A stretch of 64,000 bases of DNA, taken from NCBI RefSeq assembly GCF_026242045.1, contig NZ_JAPJDO010000008.1, forward strand, positions 164,303-228,302. The letters are read 5' to 3'. The stretch is from Mycobacterium pinniadriaticum (lineage in GTDB: Bacteria > Actinomycetota > Actinomycetes > Mycobacteriales > Mycobacteriaceae). Below are positions 34,730 through 44,409 of the stretch, piece by piece. The notes below the pieces were generated by a model, which saw only the letters and a list, made by a program, of their open reading frames with translations, was not told the origin of the DNA and did not search any database. Position numbers and translations under genes: made by a program. How positions within the stretch are numbered: the stretch's first letter is position 1; each line of letters opens with the position of its first letter.

Positions 34730-37582
34730 CTAGGTGGATGGCGGCCCGGCTGGGCGTGCCGCCGCCCGGCGCCGGTGCCGGCCGGCCGGCACCGGCGGTG
34801 CCGGAGTCACGACCGGCTGGTCGACGTCGTATTCGTCGGCTTCGCTGTCATCGTCGTCGCTGTCGTCATCGAGATCGTCCTCATCGTCGGAGTCGACGTC
34901 GAGGGAGTCCTCATCATCGAGGTCCTCGTCGTCTTCGTCGAGGTCGACGTCGATCTCGTCGTCCTCGTCCTCGTCGGATTCGTCGTCGTCCTCGTCGTCG
35001 GATTCGTCGTCGTCGGACTCGTCGGCTTCGGCGAGATCGTCCTCGGTGACCTGTGCGGCGGTGTCGGCATCATCCTCGGAGAAAGTCTCCCGCTCGAGTT
35101 CGTCGGCCAGCTCCTCCTCGGCCTCCTCGTCGTCGTGCTTGCCGTTGGCCGCCGCCATCGCCTTGAACATCGGATGCTCGCCGGTGTGCTGCGGCACCTT
35201 GGCCACCGGCGCCTCGTCGGGACGCCCGCGTTTACCCCGCTTGCCACGCCGACCACCGCCACCGCCCGACTCCGACTTGCGCCCGGCAGCCTGCGTGGTG
35301 TCGACCGGATCGGCGTGCAGCACGATGCCCCGGCCGCTGCAATGCGTGCACGTGGTGGAGAACGCCTCCACCAGCCCGGTGCCCAGCCGCTTACGCGTCA
35401 GCTGCACCAGACCGAGTGACGTCACCTCCGACACCTGATGCCGGGTGCGGTCGCGGGCCAGCGCCTCGGTCAGCCGCCGCAACACCAGGTCGCGGTTGGA
35501 CTCCAGCACCATGTCGATGAAGTCGATCACCACGATGCCGCCGATATCGCGCAGCCGCAGCTGGCGCACGATCTCCTCGGCCGCCTCGAGGTTGTTCTTG
35601 GTGACCGTCTGCTCCAGGTTGCCGCCCGCGCCGGTGAACTTGCCGGTGTTGACGTCGACCACGGTCATCGCCTCGGTGCGGTCGATCACCAGGGTGCCGC
35701 CCGACGGCAGCCACACCTTGCGGTCCAGCGCCTTGGCCAGCTGCTCGTCGATGCGATGCACGGCGAACACGTCCGGACCGTCCGCACCACCCGGAGGGTC
35801 GTACTTGGTCAGCTTCGAAACAAGTTCGGGCGCAACGGAATTGACGTAGTCAGTGATGGTCTCCCAGGCGTTGTCGCCGGACACGATCAGCCCGGAGAAA
35901 TCCTCGTTGAACAGGTCGCGGATCACCTTGACCAGCACGTCGGGCTCTTCGTACAGCGCGACGGCGGCACCGGCTTTGTTGCCCTTGACCCGCTCGGCTT
36001 CCTCGGCGATCTTGGTCCAACGCGCCTGGAGGCGTTCGACGTCGCCGCGGATGTCTTCTTCCTTCACCCCTTCGGACGCGGTGCGGATGATCACACCGGC
36101 GTCGTCGGGAACCACGTCGCGCAGGATTTCCTTGAGCCGCTGGCGTTCGGTGTCGGGCAGCTTGCGGCTGATACCGGTCGACGACGCGCCCGGCACATAG
36201 ACCAGGTAGCGCCCGGCCAGCGACACCTGGGTGGTCAGCCGCGCGCCCTTGTGGCCGACTGGGTCCTTGCTGACCTGGACGACAACGTAGTCGCCGGGTT
36301 TGAGGGCCTGCTCGATCTTGCGCTGCGCCCCGCCAAGTCCGGCGGCCTCCCAGTTGACCTCGCCGGCGTAGAGGACTCCGTTGCGACCGCGGCCGATGTC
36401 GACGAACGCGGCCTCCATCGACGGCAGCACGTTCTGGACGATGCCGAGGTAGATGTTGCCCACCAGCGATGCCGACGCCGCCGAGGTCACGAAGTGTTCG
36501 ACGACGACACCGTCCTCCATGACGGCGATCTGGGTATAGCGGGCACCCTCGTGCGGCGGTTCGGTGCGGATCTTGTCGCGGACCACCATGACCCGGTCGA
36601 CGGCCTCGCGGCGGGCCAGGAATTCGGCCTCGGACAGGATCGGCGGCCGGCGGCGGCCGGCGTCGCGGCCGTCGCGACGGCGCTGACGCTTGGCTTCCAG
36701 CCGGGTCGAGCCGCTGATGCCCTGAATGGCGTCGGGATCGCGATCCTTGTCGTTGCGCGGCGGGCGCTCGTGCACGACGGTGTTCGGCGGGTCGTCTGCC
36801 GATCCGTTGTCCGAGTCGTCGCCGGCACCGCTCTTGCGGCGACGCCGCCGCCGACGCCGCCGGGTCGCCCCCTCACCGGTGCTGGACTCGTCGTCACCGC
36901 TGTCGTCGTCGCCCTCGGACGCTTCGCCGGTCTCGGCAGTCTCGTCGCCGGCCTCGGCGTCGTCACGGTCCTCGCCATCGGGTCCGCCCTGCTCACCGCG
37001 GCCGCGGCCGCGGCCACGCCGGCCGCGGCGGCGCCGCCGGTTGGCGGGGCGTTCGGACTGGTCGCCGTCGGTCTCGGCGGAGGCGTCCTCCTCCTCGTCG
37101 TCCCCGTCGTCTTCGTCGTCCTCGTCGCGGGTGGCACGGCGGCGTTCCGCCTCGACCGGTTGGGGGGCGACGAACAGCGGCATATAGGCCGTCTGCTCGA
37201 ACGTGGTGGTCTCCAGGATCAGCCGCGACTCCGGCTCGTCGGGTTCCTCGGGCGCCTGCGCGACCTCAGGCACCTGCGCCACCTCAGGCGCCGTGGATTC
37301 CTCGGCGGCGGGCTCGTCGGCGCCGTCCTCGGGGCTGGTCGCCAGAACGTCGCGGACGCGCACCGCGTCGGTGCGGTCGACGCTGGAGTGCGGGCTGCGC
37401 GTCCGCCCGTCGAGCTCGCTCAAGGCGTCGAGCACACGCCGGCTGGTGGTGCCGAGCACGCGTGCCAGCGAATGCACCCTCAGGCGGTCGGGTAGTTCAT
37501 CACCCGCGGCCACTGCCGGGGGTCCCCACTGCGTCTGGGGTTCGCTTTCGGGTAGGTCCTGATAGAGGTCATCGTCGGCCAC
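34730..37582 (-). CDS. rne: Ribonuclease E/G
   Basis: 950 residues from GTG 37582 (ribosome binding site GAGGAGAA). A charged N-terminal extension with Arg-rich blocks leads to the catalytic core. The core has an S1 domain (GNIYLGIVQNVLPSMEAAFV), magnesium-binding Asp residues in VVDVNTGKFTG and VIDFIDMVLESNRD, and a zinc-link (CTHCSGRG). The C-terminus is an extreme Asp/Glu-rich run ending in a basic Arg tail. It is the main endonuclease for mRNA decay and rRNA processing. The disordered extensions are normal for mycobacteria. Confidence 0.96.
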   Translation of the reverse strand: MADDDLYQDLPESEPQTQWGPPAVAAGDELPDRLRVHSLARVLGTTSRRVLDALSELDGRTRSPHSSVDRTDAVRVRDVLATSPEDGADEPAAEESTAPEVAQVPEVAQAPEEPDEPESRLILETTTFEQTAYMPLFVAPQPVEAERRRATRDEDDEDDGDDEEEDASAETDGDQSERPANRRRRRGRRGRGRGRGEQGGPDGEDRDDAEAGDETAETGEASEGDDDSGDDESSTGEGATRRRRRRRRRKSGAGDDSDNGSADDPPNTVVHERPPRNDKDRDPDAIQGISGSTRLEAKRQRRRDGRDAGRRRPPILSEAEFLARREAVDRVMVVRDKIRTEPPHEGARYTQIAVMEDGVVVEHFVTSAASASLVGNIYLGIVQNVLPSMEAAFVDIGRGRNGVLYAGEVNWEAAGLGGAQRKIEQALKPGDYVVVQVSKDPVGHKGARLTTQVSLAGRYLVYVPGASSTGISRKLPDTERQRLKEILRDVVPDDAGVIIRTASEGVKEEDIRGDVERLQARWTKIAEEAERVKGNKAGAAVALYEEPDVLVKVIRDLFNEDFSGLIVSGDNAWETITDYVNSVAPELVSKLTKYDPPGGADGPDVFAVHRIDEQLAKALDRKVWLPSGGTLVIDRTEAMTVVDVNTGKFTGAGGNLEQTVTKNNLEAAEEIVRQLRLRDIGGIVVIDFIDMVLESNRDLVLRRLTEALARDRTRHQVSEVTSLGLVQLTRKRLGTGLVEAFSTTCTHCSGRGIVLHADPVDTTQAAGRKSESGGGGGRRGKRGKRGRPDEAPVAKVPQHTGEHPMFKAMAAANGKHDDEEAEEELADELERETFSEDDADTAAQVTEDDLAEADESDDDESDDEDDDESDEDEDDEIDVDLDEDDEDLDDEDSLDVDSDDEDDLDDDSDDDDSEADEYDVDQPVVTPAPPVPAGRHRRRAAARPAGPPST

Positions 37583-37868
37583 GTATTCTCCTCAAGCCCC
37601 CGGGCGCGTCATATCGACGCGGCCACGCGAGGGCTTCCGCTATTTGCCCGGGTGATTACCGCCCGGACTTGTTTATGGTCTCGCTCCGAACTGTCCGTAG
37701 CGAACGCGCTCGGTGCCTGGCTGAATGACGGCTGTGACGGTCGGCGCCTCACCAAGTGGTGGTCGCGCACGTCGTAAGTCTTCATCCGGACGCGCTTTGC
37801 GGGCACATCCGAAGTCAGTATCCCACACCGCGAGCCCCGTTCGGACGACAGTGGCGCGGGAAGTGCCC
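37583..37868 (-). promoter_or_regulatory. Upstream/leader region of rne
   Basis: This 286-bp gap between ndk and rne holds no gene. Mycobacterial rne is known to have a long 5' untranslated region, so much of this stretch is probably transcribed leader. I see no certain -10 box or stable hairpin to place the start. Confidence 0.4.
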
Positions 37869-38279
37869 TCAGACTCCGGGAAACCACAGGCCGATCTCGA
37901 GTTCGGCCGACTCCGGGGAGTCCGAGCCGTGCACGAGATTGAACTGTGTCTCCAGGCCGAAATCGCCGCGGATCGTGCCTGGTGTGGCCTTCTCAACCGG
38001 GTCGGTTCCGCCCGCGAGCTGGCGAAACGCCGCAATCGCGCGGGGGCCGTCCAGGACCGCCGCGACCACCGGGCCCGAGGTGATGAACTCCAGCAGCGAA
38101 TCGAAGAACGGCTTGCCCTCGTGCTCGGCGTAATGGGCGCGAGCCAGCTCGTCGCTGACCTGCTTCAGTTCCAGGGCAGCGATCGTCAGGCCTTTGCGTT
38201 CGATACGGCTGATGATCTCGCCGACCACCCGGCGTTCGACACCGTCGGGCTTGATCAGAACCAGGGTCCGTTCCGTCAT
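37869..38279 (-). CDS. ndk: Nucleoside diphosphate kinase
   Basis: 136 residues: [20 protein letters not shown] at the N-terminus, RPFF-type loop as [18 protein letters not shown], and the catalytic His in [16 protein letters not shown]. It transfers the gamma phosphate among nucleoside di- and triphosphates through a phosphohistidine. ATG 38279 follows a GAGGAGGAA ribosome binding site. A second in-frame stretch upstream is not coding. Confidence 0.97.
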   Translation of the reverse strand: MTERTLVLIKPDGVERRVVGEIISRIERKGLTIAALELKQVSDELARAHYAEHEGKPFFDSLLEFITSGPVVAAVLDGPRAIAAFRQLAGGTDPVEKATPGTIRGDFGLETQFNLVHGSDSPESAELEIGLWFPGV

Positions 38280-38350
38280 CTGGCGCCGTTCCTCCTCATC
38301 GCTTCGCTCTGCATCGTCACCGGCGCAGGTCACGGCGCACAGCGTACCCG

Positions 38351-38731
38351 TCAGTCGGAAGGTTGCTGCTGGCCGGGCAACAGGCCGCGGCGCTGCCTGC
38401 GCAGGACCTCGGCACGTAGGTAGGCGATCACCGCCCACACCACCAGAAACAGCAGCCCGACGAACCCGATGGCGGGATAGACGAAAGCGCCCGCGATGAG
38501 GATGAGCTGCACACTCAGGTTCAGCCAGATGGCCCATGGCCTGCCCTGGATGCCGGCCATCAGCACCAGGAACACCGCGAAGCCGACCAGGTAGGCCGTC
38601 GACCACGCGGTGAGGCCGCCACCGACCATGCCGACGACCGGCAGCGCCAGCAGGACCACGATCGCCTCGAGGATGAGGGTGCCGGCCATGACACCGCGGA
38701 AGCTCTTCCACGGATCGGGCATGTCGCTCAT
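38351..38731 (-). CDS. DUF4233 membrane protein (Rv2446c-like)
   Basis: 126 residues with four membrane helices ([71 protein letters not shown]) and a basic C-terminus. Function unknown. It is always found between folC and ndk in mycobacteria. The ATG overlaps the folC stop by 4 bp. Confidence 0.88.
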   Translation of the reverse strand: MSDMPDPWKSFRGVMAGTLILEAIVVLLALPVVGMVGGGLTAWSTAYLVGFAVFLVLMAGIQGRPWAIWLNLSVQLILIAGAFVYPAIGFVGLLFLVVWAVIAYLRAEVLRRQRRGLLPGQQQPSD

Positions 38732-40137
38732 TGCGGGTCCTTCCCGAACAGGGTGCGCGCCGCGCCGGCGGTCACCACGGATCCGGTGATGACGATCCCG
38801 GCCCCGGAGAACCCGTCGGACTCGGTCGCGGAATCCTCGACGAGCGCGGTGGCGGTTTCGATGGCGTCGGGCAGCGTATCGGCGCGCAGCACTCGATCCG
38901 GCCCGAAGATCTCCTCGGCCCGCAACGCCAGCGCATCGACCTCGAGTGCGCGGGGCGAACCGTTGTGCGTGACGACGATCTGGTCAAGCGCCGGCTCCAG
39001 CGCGGTCAGGATGCCGGCGACGTCCTTGTCCCCCATCACCGACAACACACCGACGAGGAAGCGGAAGTCGAATTCGGATTCCAGCGCGGCAGCCAGCGCG
39101 GCCGCCCCGGCGGGATTGTGGGCGGCGTCGACGAACACGGTCGGCGCGCTGCGCATCCGTTCCAACCGACCGGGGCTGGCCGCCGCGGCGAATCCGGCCC
39201 GCACCGTGTCGACGTCCAGTTGCCGGTCCGCACCCGCCCCGAAGAAGGCTTCCACCGCGGCAAGCGCCACGACGGCATTGTGGGCCTGATGTTCGCCGTG
39301 CAGCGGCAAGAAGATGTCGGAGTAGACCCCGCCGAGGCCCTGCAGCTGCACCACCTGGCCGCCGACGGCCACCTGCCGACCGAGCACGGCGAACTCCGAA
39401 TCCTCACGGGCTACCGCGGCATCGGACTTCACGGCCTGCGCCAGAACGACTTCCATCGCTTCGGGCGACTGCCGGCCGATGATCGCCACGGTGTCGGTCT
39501 GGACCAGATCGCCACGCGGCGCACCGATGATGCCCGCCTTCTCCGCGGCGATCTCGGCGATGGTGTCGCCGAGATACTCGGCGTGGTCGACGCCGATCGG
39601 GGTGATCACCGCGACGGGCGCGTCGACGACATTGGTGGCATCCCATCGGCCACCCATCCCGACCTCGACCACGGCGATGTCGACGGGCGCGTCGGCGAAG
39701 GCGGCGAATGCCATGGCGGTGAGCACTTCGAACTTGCTCATCGCCGGGCCGCCGTTCCTCTCCGACTGGGCATCCACCATCTGCACGAACGGCTCGATCT
39801 CCCGGTAAACCTCGACGTAGCGGGCCGGGGTGATCGGCTGGTTGTCGATGGCGATGCGTTCAACCGCGGATTGCAGGTGCGGGCTGGTGGTCCGCCCGGT
39901 CCGGCGGCTGAACGCCGTCAGCAGCGCGTCGAGCAAGCGGGCCACCGAGGTCTTGCCGTTTGTGCCGGCGATATGGATGCACGGGTAGCTCAGCTGCGGC
40001 GAGCCGAGCATCTCCATCAGCGCCTCGATCCGCGCGGTGCTGGGCTCCAACTTGGTTTCCGGCCAGCGTTGGTCGAGCAGATGCTCCACCTGCAGCAGCG
40101 CGGCGATCTCGTCAGGTGTCGGCGATTCGGTCATCAT
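38728..40137 (-). CDS. folC: Folylpolyglutamate synthase / dihydrofolate synthase
   Basis: 469 residues of the Mur ligase fold. The P-loop is [20 protein letters not shown] near residue 55, then [40 protein letters not shown] and [20 protein letters not shown]. It adds glutamate to dihydropteroate and folates. The ATG overlaps the valS stop by 4 bp, so valS-folC-DUF4233 is one coupled unit. Confidence 0.95.
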   Translation of the reverse strand: MMTESPTPDEIAALLQVEHLLDQRWPETKLEPSTARIEALMEMLGSPQLSYPCIHIAGTNGKTSVARLLDALLTAFSRRTGRTTSPHLQSAVERIAIDNQPITPARYVEVYREIEPFVQMVDAQSERNGGPAMSKFEVLTAMAFAAFADAPVDIAVVEVGMGGRWDATNVVDAPVAVITPIGVDHAEYLGDTIAEIAAEKAGIIGAPRGDLVQTDTVAIIGRQSPEAMEVVLAQAVKSDAAVAREDSEFAVLGRQVAVGGQVVQLQGLGGVYSDIFLPLHGEHQAHNAVVALAAVEAFFGAGADRQLDVDTVRAGFAAAASPGRLERMRSAPTVFVDAAHNPAGAAALAAALESEFDFRFLVGVLSVMGDKDVAGILTALEPALDQIVVTHNGSPRALEVDALALRAEEIFGPDRVLRADTLPDAIETATALVEDSATESDGFSGAGIVITGSVVTAGAARTLFGKDPQ

Positions 40138-42815
40138 GGCAGCGCAGCCAGCCGGGCGGTGATCCGCTCGACTTCCTCGCTGGCCAGCTGCTGGCGATCG
40201 CGGATCTTGGTGACGACGTCCTCGGGGGCTTTGGCCAAGAACGCCTCATTGCCGAGTTTGGCTGTGGTTCCGGCTAATTCCTTCTCTGCGGCGGCCAGGT
40301 CCTTCTCCAGGCGGCGTCGTTCGGCGGCCACGTCGACCGTACCCGAAGTGTCTACCTCGACGTCGACGGTGCCCGCCGAGAGCCGCACCTCGATGCGGGC
40401 CGTGGGAGTGAACTCCATACCCGAGCTGGTCAGCCAGGCCAGCGCGGTGACCGGGGCGACCTGACCGCCCAGGCCGGCTTGATCGATGCCCGAGAGCCGC
40501 GCGGGCACCTTCTGCCGGTCGGCGAGGCCCTGGTCGCTGCGGAACCGTCGGATCTCCGTCACCAGCTTCTGCACGTCGGCGATCCTTTCCGCGGCAACCG
40601 GATCCAGCGCAATGCCGGAGGCCGTCGGCCACGGCGCGATCACCAGCGACTGCACCTGTCCCGTCGCTTCGCTCGCCCCGGCCCCACCGGTCAGCGCCTT
40701 CCACAGCGTCTCGGTGACGAACGGCATCACCGGGTGCAGCAGCTTCAGCAGCGTGTCCAGGACCGCCGCGAGCACCGCGGTCGTATGTGGGAGTCCTTGG
40801 CTCAGCTGTACTTTCGCCAGCTCCAGGTACCAGTCACAGAATTCGTCCCAGGCGAAGTGGTATAGCGCCTCGCAGGCCCGGCTGAACTCGTAGCCGTCGA
40901 GGGTCGAATCCACCTCGGCGCGCACTTCTTCCAGGCGCCCCAGGATCCAACGGTCGGCGTCGGTGAGGTCGGCGATATCCGGCAGCGGCGCCGGCGCGGC
41001 GCCGTTCATCAGGGCGAACCGGGTGGCGTTGAACAGCTTGGTCGCGAAGTTACGCGAGGCCCGGGCATGGTCTTCGCCGATGGACAGATCACCGCCGGGA
41101 CTGGCACCACGGGCCAGGGTGAACCGCAGCGCGTCGGCCCCGAACAGTTCCACCCAGTCCAGCGGGTCGATCCCGTTGCCGCGGGACTTGCTCATCTTGC
41201 GGCCGTGCTCGTCGCGGATCAACCCGTGCAGGAAGACGTTCTCGAACGGCACCTGCGGACCACGCGCGCCGTCCAGCGTGATCGTGGAGTCCCCCGAGAC
41301 GAACGTCCCGAACATCACCATGCGCGCCACCCAGAAGAACAGGATGTCGTATCCGGTCACCAAAACGCTTGTCGGATAGAACTTCTCCAGTTCAGGCGTG
41401 CGGTCAGGCCAGCCCATCGTGGAGAACGGCCACAGCGCCGAGGAGAACCAGGTATCCAGCACGTCGGGGTCCTGCTGCCACCCTTCCGGCGGAGTTTCGT
41501 CCGGCCCGACACAGACCTTCTGCCCGTCGGGACCGTGCCAGATCGGAATGCGGTGCCCCCACCACAGCTGACGCGAGATGCACCAGTCGTGCATATCGTC
41601 GACCCAGGCGAACCAGCGCGGTTCCAAGCTCTTCGGGTGGATCACGATGTCACCGCCGCGCACCGCGTCACCGGCCGCCTTGGCCATCGAGGAGACCTTG
41701 ACCCACCACTGCAGGCTCAGCCGCGGTTCGATGGGCTCGCCACTGCGTTCGGAGTGTCCCACGCTGTGCAGGTACGGACGCTTCTCGGCGACGATGCGGC
41801 CCTCGTCGGCCAGCGCCTTCCGCACCGCGAAACGCGCTTCGAATCGGTCGAGACCATCGAATTGTGTTCCCGTACCGGCGATCCGGCCCTTGGTGTCCAT
41901 GATCGAGGGCATCGGCAGGTTGTGCCGCACCCCGATCTCGAAGTCGTTCGGATCGTGCGCGGGGGTGACTTTCACCGCACCGGTGCCGAATTCGGGGTCG
42001 ACATGTTCGTCGGCGACGATGACGATGTCACGATTCAAGAACGGGTGCGGCAGGGTCTTGCCGACCAGTTGCCGGTAGCGTTCGTCGTCGGGGTGCACCG
42101 CGATCGCGGTGTCGCCGAGCATCGTCTCGATCCGGGTGGTGGCCACCACGATGTGCGGTTGCGAGTCCTCCATCGATCCGTAGCGGAATGACACCAACTC
42201 GCCCTCGACGTCCTCGTACTTGACCTCGAGGTCCGAGATCGCGGTCTCGAGCACGGGCGACCAGTTGACCAGCCGCTCGGCCTGATAGATGAGACCGGCG
42301 TCGTAGAGACGCTTGAAGATGGTGCGCACCGCTCTGGACAGACCTTCGTCCATGGTGAACCGGTCGCGGCTCCAGTCCACGCCATCGCCCAGCCGGCGCA
42401 TCTGGCCGCCGATGGTGCCACCGGACTCGTGCTTCCAGTCCCACACCTTCTGCACGAACAGTTCGCGGCCGAAATCTTCCTTGGTCTTGCCGTCGACGGC
42501 GAGTTGCTTCTCGACCACGCTCTGGGTGGCGATACCGGCATGATCCATCCCGGGCAGCCACAGCACCTCGTAGCCCTGCATGCGCTTACGTCGGGTCAGC
42601 GCGTCCATCAGCGTGTGGTCCAGCGCGTGACCCATATGCAGGCTGCCGGTCACATTCGGCGGCGGCAGCACGATCGAATAGGCGGGCTTACCACTGGCAG
42701 CGTCGGCCTCGAAGTAGCCGGCATCGACCCAGCCCTGATAGATCTGCGTTTCTACCGCCCCCGGATCCCACGACTTGGGCAGGGCGTCGGCGCGGGAGTC
42801 GTCAGTGGTGGTCAC
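40134..42815 (-). CDS. valS: Valine--tRNA ligase
   Basis: 893 residues. The class I signature HIGH appears as [20 protein letters not shown] and KMSKS as [20 protein letters not shown]; the inserted CP1 editing domain lies between. A C-terminal coiled coil ([20 protein letters not shown]) closes the protein. It charges tRNA-Val and edits Thr. GTG 42815 has a -10-like TAGAAT 6 bases upstream, so it is probably leaderless. Confidence 0.97.
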   Translation of the reverse strand: MTTTDDSRADALPKSWDPGAVETQIYQGWVDAGYFEADAASGKPAYSIVLPPPNVTGSLHMGHALDHTLMDALTRRKRMQGYEVLWLPGMDHAGIATQSVVEKQLAVDGKTKEDFGRELFVQKVWDWKHESGGTIGGQMRRLGDGVDWSRDRFTMDEGLSRAVRTIFKRLYDAGLIYQAERLVNWSPVLETAISDLEVKYEDVEGELVSFRYGSMEDSQPHIVVATTRIETMLGDTAIAVHPDDERYRQLVGKTLPHPFLNRDIVIVADEHVDPEFGTGAVKVTPAHDPNDFEIGVRHNLPMPSIMDTKGRIAGTGTQFDGLDRFEARFAVRKALADEGRIVAEKRPYLHSVGHSERSGEPIEPRLSLQWWVKVSSMAKAAGDAVRGGDIVIHPKSLEPRWFAWVDDMHDWCISRQLWWGHRIPIWHGPDGQKVCVGPDETPPEGWQQDPDVLDTWFSSALWPFSTMGWPDRTPELEKFYPTSVLVTGYDILFFWVARMVMFGTFVSGDSTITLDGARGPQVPFENVFLHGLIRDEHGRKMSKSRGNGIDPLDWVELFGADALRFTLARGASPGGDLSIGEDHARASRNFATKLFNATRFALMNGAAPAPLPDIADLTDADRWILGRLEEVRAEVDSTLDGYEFSRACEALYHFAWDEFCDWYLELAKVQLSQGLPHTTAVLAAVLDTLLKLLHPVMPFVTETLWKALTGGAGASEATGQVQSLVIAPWPTASGIALDPVAAERIADVQKLVTEIRRFRSDQGLADRQKVPARLSGIDQAGLGGQVAPVTALAWLTSSGMEFTPTARIEVRLSAGTVDVEVDTSGTVDVAAERRRLEKDLAAAEKELAGTTAKLGNEAFLAKAPEDVVTKIRDRQQLASEEVERITARLAALP

Positions 42816-42821
42816 TCGACA

Positions 42822-42827
42822 ATTCTA
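42822..42827 (-). promoter_or_regulatory. Candidate -10 box of valS (leaderless)
   Basis: On the minus strand TAGAAT fits TANNNT and ends 6 bases before the valS GTG at 42815. Confidence 0.5.
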
Positions 42828-42877
42828 GGAACGCGCGCGACCGCCCCGACGGGCGACCTGTGCGGTCGCTGGACGTG

Positions 42878-43094
42878 CTAGTTCTTCCCGCCCAGTAATC
42901 CACGGCCGATTCGAGCTCACCGGAGTCGATGTCGTCGGAGACGACGTTGTGCTGGATGCCGCCGAGCAAGGTGGGTACCAGGGTCTGGATGGCCTGGTTC
43001 GCCTCCCCTCAGGGGCGCCGAGCCTGCTGGCGATATCCGCCACCGGGATCTGGCTGTAGAGATCGTCGAGACCGGCTATGACGTCCACCTTCAT
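42878..43094 (-). pseudogene. Remnant of a DUF937-family gene
   Basis: From ATG 43094 the sequence reads MKVDVIAGLDDLYSQIPVAD, IASRLGAPEG, the DUF937 opening. At about 43003-43010 (GAGGGGAGG) the frame is lost. A one-frame shift restores QAIQTLVPTLLGGIQHNVVS and DDIDSGELESAVD, and a third frame gives LLGGKN followed by a stop at 42878, the usual DUF937 C-terminus. At 217 bp it is far shorter than a normal member, so it has both an indel and an internal deletion. The function of DUF937 is unknown. Confidence 0.7.
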
Positions 43095-43126
43095 CGGTGG
43101 ATTGGATGCGGCTCTCGACGCTGACA

Positions 43127-44386
43127 CTAGTCCTCGAGGCGGACGGTCTCCAGGAAAATCTCGGCGGCGGGAAACCGGTCCAGCAGCGCGTCCCCCATGG
43201 CGGCGGCAGGGGTCAGCACACCACGCAGATCGGACAGCTTGTCGCGGTCGAGCGCCAGCGCCAGACCGCATTCGCCGAGCATGACCGCCGTGGCCTTGTA
43301 GCCCGGATCGCCCTGCTGGGCGATGGTGGCCCGGTAGCGCGCTCCGGTCGTGGTGGTCGTGTAGGTCTCGGCGCGGTAGTAGCCGCGCTCGCGGGTCTGC
43401 TCGCTGGGGCCGGTGCCCGGCTTCGGTGCGACGCGCTCGACCAGCCGGCGTGGCAGGAAGCGGAAGAACCGGCTGCCCAGCGCGACAACGCCGTTGTTGG
43501 CCGCACTCGCCACGGCGGACGCCACCGGCGCGACGACCGAGGAACCGACGCTCATGTTCTCCGCATAGCGGAACCTGCGACCATAGGCGTAGTGCAGAAG
43601 CGCATTGCTGCGCCGCACGATTCGAGTGTTGTACATCGCCATGGCGAAGCCTGTGGTCCACACGCCGGCCAGTTCGGGTGCGATGTTGGCGCCCCGGCGC
43701 CAGGGCAGGTCGGGCTGCGGGCCGAGTTCGGGCTCGACGGCCCGGTCCTGGGTCAGCGTGTACGGGTCCTCCAGCATGCGCCGGGTGTTCGGGTCGTTCG
43801 ACGAGGCGCGGAACACCTCGATCATCGATGCGACCGTGCCACCCGACACCCCGCCGGAGAAGCCACGCAGGACGAAATCGGTGTCGCCGAGTTCGCCAGC
43901 GCCGTCCCGCTGGGCCGCCCGGTAGAGCGCGAACACGCTCATATCCGAAGGGATGGAATCGAACCCGCACGCATGCACGATGCGCGCCCCGGTGTCGGCG
44001 GCCTGTTTGTGGTAGTCGTCGATGCTCTGCCGGACGAACATCGCCTCGCCGGTGAGGTCGGCGTAGTCGGTGCCGGCCGCCGCGCAGGCGACCACCAGTG
44101 GCAGGCCGTAGCGGCTGTAGGGGCCGACGGTGGTGATCACGACGCGGGTGCGCGCGGCCATGTCGTTCAGGGAAGACGGGGACGCGGCATCGGCGGTCAG
44201 AATCGGCCAGGACTGTGCCGATTCGCCGAGCGTCTCCCGCACCGCGAGCAGCTTGTCGGGTGATCGGCCAGCCAGGGCGACCCGCACATCACCGCCCTTG
44301 CGGGCCAGGTACTCGGCGGTGAGCTTGCCGACGAATCCGGTGGCCCCGTATACGACGATGTCGAATTCCCGCTGCGCTGCCGTCAT
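43127..44386 (-). CDS. Saccharopine dehydrogenase-like / trans-acting enoyl reductase family protein (Rv2449c-like)
   Basis: 419 residues from ATG 44386. The Rossmann opening is FDIVVYGATGFVGKLTAEYL, followed by RVALAGRSPDKLLAVRETLG and VVITTVGPYSRYGLPLVVAC, then GFDSIPSDMSVFALYRAAQ and RGFSGGVSGGTVASMIEVFR. The fold is that of the M. tuberculosis Rv2449c/Rv2953 group; Rv2953 is an enoyl reductase in phthiocerol synthesis, but no polyketide genes lie here, so the substrate is open. Length equals Rv2449c. Confidence 0.88.
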   Translation of the reverse strand: MTAAQREFDIVVYGATGFVGKLTAEYLARKGGDVRVALAGRSPDKLLAVRETLGESAQSWPILTADAASPSSLNDMAARTRVVITTVGPYSRYGLPLVVACAAAGTDYADLTGEAMFVRQSIDDYHKQAADTGARIVHACGFDSIPSDMSVFALYRAAQRDGAGELGDTDFVLRGFSGGVSGGTVASMIEVFRASSNDPNTRRMLEDPYTLTQDRAVEPELGPQPDLPWRRGANIAPELAGVWTTGFAMAMYNTRIVRRSNALLHYAYGRRFRYAENMSVGSSVVAPVASAVASAANNGVVALGSRFFRFLPRRLVERVAPKPGTGPSEQTRERGYYRAETYTTTTTGARYRATIAQQGDPGYKATAVMLGECGLALALDRDKLSDLRGVLTPAAAMGDALLDRFPAAEIFLETVRLED

Positions 44387-44393
44387 GAGCGCC

Positions 44394-44399
44394 AACATA
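44394..44399 (-). promoter_or_regulatory. Candidate -10 box of the Rv2449c-like gene (leaderless)
   Basis: TATGTT on the minus strand lies 7 bases before ATG 44386 and 11 bp after the stop of the S9 peptidase gene, suggesting its own leaderless transcript. Confidence 0.45.
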
Positions 44400-44409
44400 C
44401 CGGGCGCGC

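Noticed and set aside
35438..37495. A 685-codon open frame on the plus strand opposite rne
   Set aside because: It is antisense to the conserved RNase E core, with no family match; long antisense frames are common in GC-rich DNA with strong third-position bias.
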